Below, in pieces: positions 34,859-42,586 of a stretch of DNA of 64,000 bases. Location of the stretch: NCBI RefSeq assembly GCF_000685965.1, contig NZ_JMLE01000008.1, positions 62,001 to 126,000 of the forward strand, in the 5' to 3' direction. The DNA is from Arthrobacter sp. UNC362MFTsu5.1. GTDB taxonomy: Bacteria > Actinomycetota > Actinomycetes > Actinomycetales > Micrococcaceae. Position 1 is the stretch's first letter. Each line of letters starts with the position of its first letter. The position numbers and the translations under genes are program-made. The notes beneath the pieces are model-generated. The model was given only the letters and a program-made list of their open reading frames with translations, was not told the origin of the DNA and searched no databases.

Positions 34859-34888
34859 ACTTTATCTTTGTTCCTGTTGGTTTGTCAA
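34859..34888 (-). promoter_or_regulatory. Candidate promoter of the fru operon
   Basis: On the minus strand TTGACA (34888-34883) and TAAAGT (34864-34859) are separated by 18 bp. The implied start leaves a leader of about 90 nt before the regulator ATG at 34765. Confidence 0.5.
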
Positions 34889-35043
34889 TGAAAACAACAC
34901 GAACGCAGATTCCGGTGTGGCGTTAGACGGCGAAAGCCGGGCCCGACCGTGTTGGTCTGGCCCGGCTCCCGGGATACTCATGGTGCGGTTCGCCTGTGTC
35001 CGTGAACAACTTCCCGCGGACGGAGGCGACCGGAAGGTCATGG

Positions 35044-35301
35044 CTAGAGGCTGCCGTCCCGGCTCTCATTGCGGACAATCCGCTCGCCCGTGTTCGGGTC
35101 CACCACCGAACGGGTTTCGCTCACCCGCCGGGTGCGCCCCGGCGAGGCCAGCACAAGCGATGCGATCAGGCCGATAACGCCGACGGCCATGAGGATATAC
35201 CCGATCAGGGTCTGGTCTACATAGGGGATGAGGCCGGGGGTGATGGCCCAGGCCAAGATGGCACCGATGGCGATAAGGAAAATGGAGGAACCGATTCTCA
35301 T
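35044..35301 (-). CDS. DUF6458 family small membrane protein
   Basis: This is an 85-aa protein with two TM helices (about 4-24 and 31-52), starting MRIGSSIFLIAIGAILAWAI and continuing IGYILMAVGVIGLIASLVL. This is the pattern of DUF6458 proteins that are common in actinobacteria. The basic/acidic C-terminus is cytosolic. AGGAG lies six bases before the ATG. The function is unknown. The 278-bp region between it and the fru regulator holds the fru promoter. Confidence 0.88.
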   Translation of the reverse strand: MRIGSSIFLIAIGAILAWAITPGLIPYVDQTLIGYILMAVGVIGLIASLVLASPGRTRRVSETRSVVDPNTGERIVRNESRDGSL

Positions 35302-35572
35302 GACTTGCTCCTAGCTGTCCGGGGGACCTGCGGGCAAAAAGACGTGCGGCAAACTTGATCAGCATGCTGTCTAGCGACAGGCTACAGCCCGTTTCCCGCT
35401 GTTTCAATGAACCCGAAGGCGCGCGCCGGAGCCGTGTCACAGTCGTTATTTACCGGGATGTTGCCTGCGGAGGGAAGTAACACCGGCGGCCGGACGTGTG
35501 CCGCGCGTACTGTGGATTGCGCACGCGGAACACAGCGCGCAGCGTCCACAGACCCCAGGAGCAGTGTTACCC

Positions 35573-36793
35573 ATGTCTGAACAAGTCCCCGCGGTAGTAG
35601 TCACCGGCCTGGGAGCAGTGACCCCCGTCGGCTCGACCGCCGGCGAAACATGGGACGCGCTCCTGGCCGGACGTTCCGGGATTGTGGCCCTTGACGACGG
35701 CTGGTCAGAGGGGCTCCCCGTACGCATCGCCGGACGCGTTTCGGTGGACGTTCAGTCACTGCTGTCCACTTTGGAATACAAAAGGATGGACCGCTGCGGC
35801 CACCTGGCACTTATCGCCGCGCGCGAGGCCTGGGCGCACGCCGGCCGGCCGGAGGTTGACCCGGAACGGCTCGCCGTCGTGATCGGTTCCGGCTATGGGG
35901 GCCTGGACACCACCCTTGAGCAGACCCGGACCCTGGACGGGAAGGGGCCCCGCCGGGTCTCCCCGCACACGCTGACCCGGATCATGGTGAACGGACCTTC
36001 GGCGTGGGTCTCCATTGACGTCGGAGCCCGCGGCGGGGCGCGGACTCCCGTCAGCGCCTGCGCCTCCGGGGCCGAAGCGATCTCGCAGGCGGCCGACATG
36101 ATCCGCAGCGGGGCTGCCGACGTGGTGATCGCCGGCGGAGTGGACTCCTGCATCAACGGCCTGACCATCAGCGGGTTCTCGCAGATCAGGGCCCTCTCCA
36201 CCCGCAACGACAGCCCGCAGGCCGCCTCCCGGCCCTTCGACCGGGACCGCGACGGCTTCGTCATGGCCGAGGGCGCCGGGATCGTGGTGCTGGAGAGCGG
36301 GGACCACGCCCGTTCCCGCGGGGCAGAAGTGCTCGGCGTGATCGCAGGCAGCGCCGTCACCTCCGACGCCGTGGACATCGTGGCGGCCGATCCCGCCATG
36401 CAGCGCCGCGTCCTGCAGAAAGCCATTGCCGCGGCCGGACTCACCGGGGCGGACATCGGCTTCGTGCACGCCCACGCCACGTCCACTCCCGTGGGGGACC
36501 GGCTCGAAGCGGAAGCCATCGGCGCCGTCGTCGGACTTTCCGTTCCCGTCACGTCCACGAAAAGCCTCACGGGGCACCTGCTGGGCGGGGCCGGGGCGCT
36601 CGGCGCCATCGTCACCATCCAGGCGCTGCGTACCGGCGCCATCCCGGGGACCCTCAACCTCGACAACCCGGACCCGGACATCCACCTGAACATCGTTTCG
36701 GAGACAACCACGGGGCCGGCCGGGAAGGCCGGCATTGCCAACGCCTTCGGATTCGGCGGCCACAGCGCTTCGCTGGTGATCACCGCAGGCTGA
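35573..36793 (+). CDS. Beta-ketoacyl-ACP synthase II-type enzyme
   Basis: This is a 406-aa thiolase-fold KAS II (FabF-like). The nucleophile is Cys163 in VSACASGAEAI. The His pair is His301 in VHAHATSTPVGD and His335 in KSLTGHLLGGAGALGA. The start is ATG with GGAG upstream. It is intact and catalytically complete but stands alone: no ACP, FabD or FabG is adjacent. It may be a housekeeping elongating KAS or serve a specialised lipid. An in-frame GTG at 35498 upstream is less likely because homologues begin near VVVTGLG. Confidence 0.9.
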   Translation: MSEQVPAVVVTGLGAVTPVGSTAGETWDALLAGRSGIVALDDGWSEGLPVRIAGRVSVDVQSLLSTLEYKRMDRCGHLALIAAREAWAHAGRPEVDPERLAVVIGSGYGGLDTTLEQTRTLDGKGPRRVSPHTLTRIMVNGPSAWVSIDVGARGGARTPVSACASGAEAISQAADMIRSGAADVVIAGGVDSCINGLTISGFSQIRALSTRNDSPQAASRPFDRDRDGFVMAEGAGIVVLESGDHARSRGAEVLGVIAGSAVTSDAVDIVAADPAMQRRVLQKAIAAAGLTGADIGFVHAHATSTPVGDRLEAEAIGAVVGLSVPVTSTKSLTGHLLGGAGALGAIVTIQALRTGAIPGTLNLDNPDPDIHLNIVSETTTGPAGKAGIANAFGFGGHSASLVITAG

Positions 36794-36823
36794 GGCCTGC
36801 CGCCGGGACCGCCGGCGGAAAGT

Positions 36824-36829
36824 TAGGCT
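36824..36829 (+). promoter_or_regulatory. Leaderless -10 box for esterase gene
   Basis: TAGGCT lies exactly six bases before the ATG at 36836. No ribosome site is seen. Confidence 0.55.
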
Positions 36830-36835
36830 GTTGCG

Positions 36836-37453
36836 ATGGAGACAGTCGTATGGTCCAGGCCGGAGAACCAGCGCGCCGGCACGCCGCTGCTGGTGATGAT
36901 GCACGGCTACGGCACGGACGAAGTGCGCATGTCGGACCTGTTCGGACAGCTGCCGCCCGAGTTCACCTGTGCCGCCCTGCGCGCGCCCAAAGTGATCGGC
37001 GATGACTACGGCTGGTTCCTGCTGGACTATTTCCTGACCCATGACTTCGCCGACGTCATTTCGGTCAGCAACAAGGTGTTCGACTGGATCAACTCCGTCA
37101 AGGCGCAGCACAGCAGCGTGAGCCTGCTGGGATTCTCGCAGGGCATGGCCATGGCCAGCACGCTGCTGCGGCTCCGGCCCCACGACTTCCGGGCTGTGGT
37201 GGGGTTGTCCGGATTCGTCCTGGACAACGAACTGCTGGCCATGAGCGAATCGTTCGACGCCAAGCCGCCGTTCTTTTGGGGCCGGGACAAGGCCGACCTG
37301 GTGATCAATGACGACGCCGTGGAGCACACCGCTGATTGGCTGAACCGGAACACGCAGCTGACGGCGCGCACCTACCCGGGCATGGGGCACACCATTTCCA
37401 AGGCGGAGATGGTGGATGTGAGCGCCTTCCTGCGCCACTACGTCCTGCGCTGA
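36836..37453 (+). CDS. Alpha/beta hydrolase, phospholipase/carboxylesterase family
   Basis: This is a 205-aa protein of the carboxylesterase/thioesterase group (YpfH-like). The oxyanion motif is LVMMHGYGTDE, the nucleophile elbow LLGFSQGMAM (Ser101), the acid region FFWGRDKADLVI, and the catalytic His in GMGHTIS. It is cytosolic. It has its own leaderless-type promoter 42 bp after the ketosynthase, so it may not be in that operon. Confidence 0.9.
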   Translation: METVVWSRPENQRAGTPLLVMMHGYGTDEVRMSDLFGQLPPEFTCAALRAPKVIGDDYGWFLLDYFLTHDFADVISVSNKVFDWINSVKAQHSSVSLLGFSQGMAMASTLLRLRPHDFRAVVGLSGFVLDNELLAMSESFDAKPPFFWGRDKADLVINDDAVEHTADWLNRNTQLTARTYPGMGHTISKAEMVDVSAFLRHYVLR

Positions 37454-37533
37454 GGGACCAAGCGCGCGCGTCGTTTCCCTCGGAAGCCCGAAATAATCCG
37501 CACCCGCAGGTAAAACCAGTTGCGCGCTAAATT

Positions 37534-37547
37534 TGTAAGCGCTTACA
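37534..37547. promoter_or_regulatory. LacI-family operator
   Basis: TGTAAGCGCTTACA is a perfect 14-bp dyad with the CG centre typical of LacI/GalR operators. It lies 64 bp upstream of the lacI-type gene and is probably autoregulatory. Confidence 0.8.
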
Positions 37548-37610
37548 CTCTTCTTCGGCCATGTATCGGGCCCACGACTTCCGAAGAAGAAAGGGCTGAG
37601 CCCGTGTTGC

Positions 37611-38639
37611 ATGGCTAAAGCACCGCGCGTGACCATCCAGGACGTTGCCGCATTGTCGGGGCTGTCCATCTGTACCGTTTCCCGTGCGCTGCGCGGGCTG
37701 CCCAACGTTTCGGACACTGCCCAGCTGAAAGTGGCGGACGCCGCCACCAAACTCGGCTACAGGGCCTCATCGGCGGCATCGCGCCTGGCCGGCGGCACCA
37801 CCGGGTCCGTGGCCATCATCGCGCCCACTGCCACGGCGTGGTTTTTCACCCAGGCCGTGGAGGCTGCCGAGGAAGTCTTCGCTGACAGCGGCTTCGACAC
37901 CATGCTGATCAGCCTGCGCAACACCCCCAGCGTGCACCGCAAGGTCTTCGGCGACCTTGACGCGTTGTCGCAGCGTGTGGACGGGGTGCTGCTGCTGAAC
38001 ATTGCCCTCAGCAGCTGCGAAATCGATGCGCTGGCGTCCTCCGGGCTGGCCGTGGCCAGCGTGGGCATGCATAACGTTCCCTGGGACAACGTGGGAATCG
38101 ACAACGAGGACGCGGCCTGGAAGGCTACCGACCACCTCCTGGGCCTCGGACACTGGGACCTGGCCATTCTCTCCGGCCGTGAATCGGGGGAGCGCTCGGT
38201 GGTCACGGCCACGGACCGCCTCAACGGATTCCGGCGGGCGCTGGCCGAACACCACCTGACCGTGGACCCGGACCTGGTGATGGACGCCGGGTCGAGCATC
38301 GAGGGCGGCCGCCGGGCCATGACCGAGCTCATCGAAAACCGCAGGATGCCCTCCGCGATTTTCGCCGGCTGCGACGAAACTGCCTTCGGCGCACTCATGG
38401 CCCTGCGCGAGCTCGGTTTGTCAGCGCCGAAAAACGTGTCCATCATAGGTATAGACGATCATCAGATGAGTTGGTTCCTGGGGCTGAGCACCGTAGCGCA
38501 GCCGGTAGCCGATCAGGGCGCCTTCGCAGCCAACCTGCTGATCGAAGGACTCCAACGTCCGGGGCCGTTGAACGCCCCCGCCAGCCACGTGCTGGACACC
38601 AAGCTGATTGAACGCAAGAGCACGCGCCGGAAGCGTTGA
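37611..38639 (+). CDS. LacI-family transcriptional regulator
   Basis: This is a 342-aa regulator with an N-terminal HTH (VTIQDVAALSGLSICTVSRALRG; parts VTIQDVAAL and TVSRALRG), hinge helix SSAASRLAGG, and a periplasmic-binding-like sensor with VSIIGIDDHQMSWFLGLSTV, quoted as IIGIDDHQM and LGLSTV. The neighbours beta-phosphoglucomutase and GH65 phosphorylase imply control by a disaccharide or a sugar phosphate. The operator at 37534 supports autoregulation. The ATG has no close ribosome site, so the start is slightly uncertain. Confidence 0.92.
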   Translation: MAKAPRVTIQDVAALSGLSICTVSRALRGLPNVSDTAQLKVADAATKLGYRASSAASRLAGGTTGSVAIIAPTATAWFFTQAVEAAEEVFADSGFDTMLISLRNTPSVHRKVFGDLDALSQRVDGVLLLNIALSSCEIDALASSGLAVASVGMHNVPWDNVGIDNEDAAWKATDHLLGLGHWDLAILSGRESGERSVVTATDRLNGFRRALAEHHLTVDPDLVMDAGSSIEGGRRAMTELIENRRMPSAIFAGCDETAFGALMALRELGLSAPKNVSIIGIDDHQMSWFLGLSTVAQPVADQGAFAANLLIEGLQRPGPLNAPASHVLDTKLIERKSTRRKR

Positions 38640-38789
38640 GCGCACGCACCGAGCCACCCATCACCGAATAGTGCACTGCCGCACTTCTGCACCAAGCCCC
38701 GTTGAATCAAGCGATTCCCGCCGCCCCAAAAACCTGCAGCATCCACGCACGTCCCCCTGCACGCCGTCTGAAAGGACACCGAGTACCGC

Positions 38790-39530
38790 ATGACTGAGCT
38801 TTCAAACAGCACCACCGTCCACGGATGGACCGGCGCCTCCGCCATCCTCTTCGACCTCGACGGCGTGCTCACGCCCACGGCGATCGTCCACGAGCGCGCC
38901 TGGCAGGAGCTTTTCGACGGCTTCCTGCAGGACGTTCCGGAGGCGGACAGCTACCGCGAAAGCGACTACTTCGACCATATCGACGGCAAGCCCAGGTTCG
39001 ACGGCGTCCGGGACTTCCTCGCCTCGCGCAGCATCGTGCTGCCCGAAGGCCCCTCGGACGACGACCCCGCCAACGACACGGTCCATGGCCTCGGCAACCG
39101 CAAGAACAAGGTTTTCAACGACATCGTCGAAGCCGGCGGCGTGGCCCCGTACGAGGGCTCGGTGCGCTTCCTGGAAGCAGCACAGGCGCTGGGACTCAAG
39201 GTCGCCGTCGTCTCTTCCTCCCGGAACGCACCGGCGGTGCTGCAGGCCGCGGGACTGGCGCACCACTTCCCTGTAGTGGTGGACGGCGTCGTCGCGGCTG
39301 CTGCCGGCCTGCCCGGCAAGCCCAGCCCGGCCACCTACGAGTACGCGGCGCAGCTGCTGGACCTCCCCAGCGCGGAATGCGTTGTGGTTGAGGACGCCGT
39401 GTCCGGGGTCCAGGCCGGAAGCGCCGGCACCTTCCATTCGGTGATCGGAGTGGACCGCGGAGCCGGCCGGCAGACGCTGCTGGACGCCGGCGCCACGCTG
39501 GTGGTCGAGGACCTGAACGAACTCCTCTAG
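38790..39530 (+). CDS. Beta-phosphoglucomutase-type HAD hydrolase
   Basis: This is a 246-aa HAD-IA enzyme with a helical cap. The nucleophile Asp22 and acid/base Asp24 lie in ILFDLDGVLTPTA. Motif II is VVSSSRNAPAVL, the Lys region is PGKPSPATYEYAAQ, and motif IV is VVEDAVSGVQAG. Next to a GH65 phosphorylase the role is conversion of beta-glucose-1-phosphate to glucose-6-phosphate. It is followed 54 bp later by the GH65 gene on the same strand. Confidence 0.92.
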   Translation: MTELSNSTTVHGWTGASAILFDLDGVLTPTAIVHERAWQELFDGFLQDVPEADSYRESDYFDHIDGKPRFDGVRDFLASRSIVLPEGPSDDDPANDTVHGLGNRKNKVFNDIVEAGGVAPYEGSVRFLEAAQALGLKVAVVSSSRNAPAVLQAAGLAHHFPVVVDGVVAAAAGLPGKPSPATYEYAAQLLDLPSAECVVVEDAVSGVQAGSAGTFHSVIGVDRGAGRQTLLDAGATLVVEDLNELL

Positions 39531-39584
39531 CCCCGCCGCACCAACCTCCCAACCTGCACAACGCCAAAAGGAACCCCAACAGCC

Positions 39585-41945
39585 ATGGCACTCATCACCT
39601 CTGACCGTGCTCGTTTTCCGAACGATCCCTGGCAGCTCGTGGAAACCGTCCACCTTCCCGGAAACTCCGGAACCCTGGAAACCCTCTTCAGCCTGGGCAA
39701 CGGCCATCTCGGCATCCGCGGCGCCCACTGGGCCGCGGCGGACGCCGACCTGCCCGGCAGCTTCATCAACGGCTTCCACGAGACCTGGGACATCAAGCAC
39801 GCAGAGAATGCCTTCGGCTTCGCCCGTACCGGCCAGCGGATCCTCTACATCCCGGACGTCAACAACTTCACCGTGATCATCGACGGCGAAACGCTGACCC
39901 TGAGCGAATCGACAGTGCTGGACTACCGCCGGTCCGTCGACTTCGCCACCGGAATCTACGAATGCCGGATCACTTGGCAGTGCCGTTCAGGTGCCACCGT
40001 GACCACCACGGAGCGCCGGGCGGTGGGTTACCAGTCCCGCGGCACCCTGGGCATCAGCCTCGAAGTGGCCGCGGACCGTGACATCTACGCGGATGTGACG
40101 TCCTCCGTGATCAACCGCCAGGACCAGCCCGTGGAGGACCACTCCACCCACGATCCGCGCCGCGCCGGACGGCACGCCGGCCGCGTCCTGCTGCCGGTAA
40201 GGCTCGACGGCGGGGACGGCTCGCTCCGCCTTTCCTGGGAAGCCGCCGACTCCCGGCAGCGTGTGGGCCTGGCCGTGGACCACTGGACCTCGGCCGAGGT
40301 CCAGCCGTTCGAGACCCTGGTGGACCAGGACGACAGCAGCGTCCGGTATGTCCTCGCTGTGGGAGCCGACCAGCCCTTCCGCCTTGAGAAGACCGCCAGC
40401 TACGCCGTGGCGCGGGCCTTCCGCGAGGGCGCCGTGGACGGCGGGTCCGCGCAGGACCCCTCGGAAGCGGCGGAGAACGCGCTTCAGCCCGTCAATGCCA
40501 TCTTCGCCGAAAGCGAAGCGCACTACCGCGATTACTGGGCCACCTCGGACATTGTGGTGGGCGGCCAGCCCGAACTGCAGCAGGCCATCCGCTGGAACCT
40601 CTTCCAGCTGGCCCAGGCCACCGCCCGCGCGGACGTCGCCGGCATCCCGGCCAAGGGCGTCACGGGCTCCGGCTACGATGGCCACTACTTCTGGGACCAG
40701 GAGGTGTACCTGCTTCCGTACCTGACATACACCAGCCCGGACAACGCGCGCCAGGTCCTGGAGTTCCGGCATGAGATGCTGCCGGACGCCAAGGTCCGCG
40801 CCAAGGAACTGAGCGTTGACGGGGCACTGTTCCCGTGGCGCACCATCAACGGGCTCGAAGCCAGCGCCTACTACGCCGCCGGCACCGCGCAGTTCCACAT
40901 CGCCGCCGCCGTCGCCTTCGCCGCCAACAGGTACATGTGGGCCAGCGGCGACGAGGACTTCAAGCACGGCATGGGCGCGGAGCTGCTGATCGAAACCGCC
41001 CGGATGTGGGTCTCCCTCGGCTTCTTCGGCAAGGACGGGCTGTTCCACATCCACGGCGTCACGGGCCCGGATGAGTACACGGCCGTGGTGAACGACAACC
41101 TCTACACAAACGTCATGGCCAGGTTCAACCTGCGCACCGCAGCGGCCCTGGACCACCCGGAAATCGACGACGCCGAACGCGAACTCTGGGAGCAGGCTGC
41201 CATCCGGATGCAGCTGCCCTACGACGAGGACCTCGAGGTGTATTCGCAGGACAACGACTTCATGACCCTGGAGCCGTGGGACTGGAGCACGCCAAGGTCG
41301 AAGTACCCGCTGCTGCTGAACTTCCACCCGCTGGTGATCTACCGCCACCAGGTCCTCAAGCAGGCGGACACCGTGCTGGCGATGTTCCTGCAGTGGCAGG
41401 ACTTCACGGCCGACGAAAAGCGGCGCGCGTTCGACTTCTACGATCCGATCACCACCGGCGACTCCACCCTGTCCGCCTGCGTCCAGGGAATCATGGCTGC
41501 TGAGGTGGGCTACGAGAAGGCCGCGCTGGACCACTTCACCCATGCGGCGTACATCGACCTCGACGACACCCACGGCAACACCATCGACGGCGTGCACATC
41601 GCCTCCACCGGCGGTGTGTGGAGTTCGCTGGTCAGCGGCTTTGCGGGGCTCCGGGACCAGGGCGACGTTCCGTTCTTCGACCCGAGGCTGCCCGACGAAT
41701 GGGAGGGCCTGACCTTCCACCTGAAGGTGCGCGGCCGCCTGCTGTTCGTGGAGCTGGGCCAGGGATCCATCGGCCTCAGCATCCGCGAGGGCGAACCACT
41801 GGACGTCAACGTCCGCGGCGAACTGCTCACGGTGGGCCAAAACGTTGCCCGGGTGCCGCTGGCCCCGGTCGGCGCGCCGGAGCCCACCATCTTCCCGAGC
41901 GGACTTCCGACGGCGTCCATCCCGATCGTGCGCGCCCGCACCTAA
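39585..41945 (+). CDS. GH65 inverting disaccharide phosphorylase
   Basis: This is a 786-aa GH65 enzyme that phosphorolyses an alpha-glucosidic disaccharide to beta-glucose-1-phosphate and glucose. The N-terminal beta-sandwich covers about 1-290. The (alpha/alpha)6 barrel has GYDGHYFWDQEVYLLP and FPWRTINGLEAS, with the general acid Glu497 in HGVTGPDEYTAVVNDN. The C-terminal beta domain is intact. Specificity (maltose, trehalose, kojibiose or nigerose) cannot be read safely. No sugar transporter lies in the cluster, so the substrate may be made or released inside the cell. Confidence 0.93.
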   Translation: MALITSDRARFPNDPWQLVETVHLPGNSGTLETLFSLGNGHLGIRGAHWAAADADLPGSFINGFHETWDIKHAENAFGFARTGQRILYIPDVNNFTVIIDGETLTLSESTVLDYRRSVDFATGIYECRITWQCRSGATVTTTERRAVGYQSRGTLGISLEVAADRDIYADVTSSVINRQDQPVEDHSTHDPRRAGRHAGRVLLPVRLDGGDGSLRLSWEAADSRQRVGLAVDHWTSAEVQPFETLVDQDDSSVRYVLAVGADQPFRLEKTASYAVARAFREGAVDGGSAQDPSEAAENALQPVNAIFAESEAHYRDYWATSDIVVGGQPELQQAIRWNLFQLAQATARADVAGIPAKGVTGSGYDGHYFWDQEVYLLPYLTYTSPDNARQVLEFRHEMLPDAKVRAKELSVDGALFPWRTINGLEASAYYAAGTAQFHIAAAVAFAANRYMWASGDEDFKHGMGAELLIETARMWVSLGFFGKDGLFHIHGVTGPDEYTAVVNDNLYTNVMARFNLRTAAALDHPEIDDAERELWEQAAIRMQLPYDEDLEVYSQDNDFMTLEPWDWSTPRSKYPLLLNFHPLVIYRHQVLKQADTVLAMFLQWQDFTADEKRRAFDFYDPITTGDSTLSACVQGIMAAEVGYEKAALDHFTHAAYIDLDDTHGNTIDGVHIASTGGVWSSLVSGFAGLRDQGDVPFFDPRLPDEWEGLTFHLKVRGRLLFVELGQGSIGLSIREGEPLDVNVRGELLTVGQNVARVPLAPVGAPEPTIFPSGLPTASIPIVRART

Positions 41946-41958
41946 GCGCGCAGTATTC

Positions 41959-41995
41959 CCAACAGCAGTAGTTCCAACAGCAGTAGTCCCAACAG
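41959..41995. repeat. 15-bp intergenic tandem repeat
   Basis: CCAACAGCAGTAGTT (41959), CCAACAGCAGTAGTC (41974) and the partial CCAACAG (41989) lie just after the GH65 stop. This is the only non-coding case among the 15-bp repeats of the window. Confidence 0.85.
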
Positions 41996-41999
41996 ACGG

Positions 42000-42027
42000 G
42001 CGGGATCAACCGAACGGTTGATCCCGC
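42000..42027. terminator. 28-bp perfect palindrome (terminator or operator)
   Basis: GCGGGATCAACCG-AA-CGGTTGATCCCGC is fully self-complementary. It follows the GH65 gene and ends 28 bp before the DUF2871 start. It lacks a T-run, so an operator role is possible. Confidence 0.6.
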
Positions 42028-42055
42028 CGTCGTGCTTCGGCGAAAGACTGGGGGA

Positions 42056-42520
42056 GTGAAAAAACTCTTCCATGCCTCGTTTGCCTATGCCATCGCCGGA
42101 GTCCTCTCCGGCCTCTACTATCGGGAACTCACCAAGGTCAACGGCTTCACCGGCGACTCCCAGCTGGGCCTGGTGCACACGCACTGGCTGGTGCTGGGCT
42201 TCATCGTTTTGCTGCTGGTGCTCGGGCTGGAGAAGGTCTTCGCAATCTCCGCTGCGGCGCCGAGGCTGTTCGCCTGGTTCTTCTGGATCTGGAACGCCGG
42301 CGTGGTGGTCACCGGCGGGATGATGCTGGTCAAGGGGACGCTGGTCGTGGCAGGTTTGGATGCCAGCTCCAAAGCGCTCGCTGGGATCGCCGGCACCGGC
42401 CACATGCTGCTCACCGCAGGCCTGGTGCTGCTCTTCCTGGCCCTGCGGAAGGCGTTGACGGCGGCGGCCACTGACGCCCCGTCGGCGGTGCCGCCGCTGC
42501 CTGTGGCCGCCAAGGCGTAG
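42056..42520 (+). CDS. DUF2871 family membrane protein
   Basis: This is a 154-aa protein with four TM helices (about 4-20, 34-55, 68-90 and 108-130). DUF2871 features are KKLFHASFAYAIAGVLSGLYYREL at the N-terminus (parts KKLFHASFAY and SGLYYREL) and LGLVHTHWLVLGF. The function is unknown. I start at GTG 42056 because family members begin MKKLF. The purine run GGGGG directly abuts this codon, too close for a normal ribosome site, and GTG 42032 is the alternative. Confidence 0.8.
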   Translation: MKKLFHASFAYAIAGVLSGLYYRELTKVNGFTGDSQLGLVHTHWLVLGFIVLLLVLGLEKVFAISAAAPRLFAWFFWIWNAGVVVTGGMMLVKGTLVVAGLDASSKALAGIAGTGHMLLTAGLVLLFLALRKALTAAATDAPSAVPPLPVAAKA

Positions 42521-42551
42521 CAGCCGCGGGGCGCGGCAAGCTACCGAGACG

Positions 42552-42586
42552 GCAGCCGCGGGGCGCGGCGGCCGGGGCGCGGCTGC
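42552..42586. terminator. Bidirectional terminator hairpin
   Basis: GCAGCCGCG (42552-42560) pairs with CGCGGCTGC (42578-42586) between convergent genes. The first arm is part of an 18-bp direct repeat also present at 42520-42537. Confidence 0.55.
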
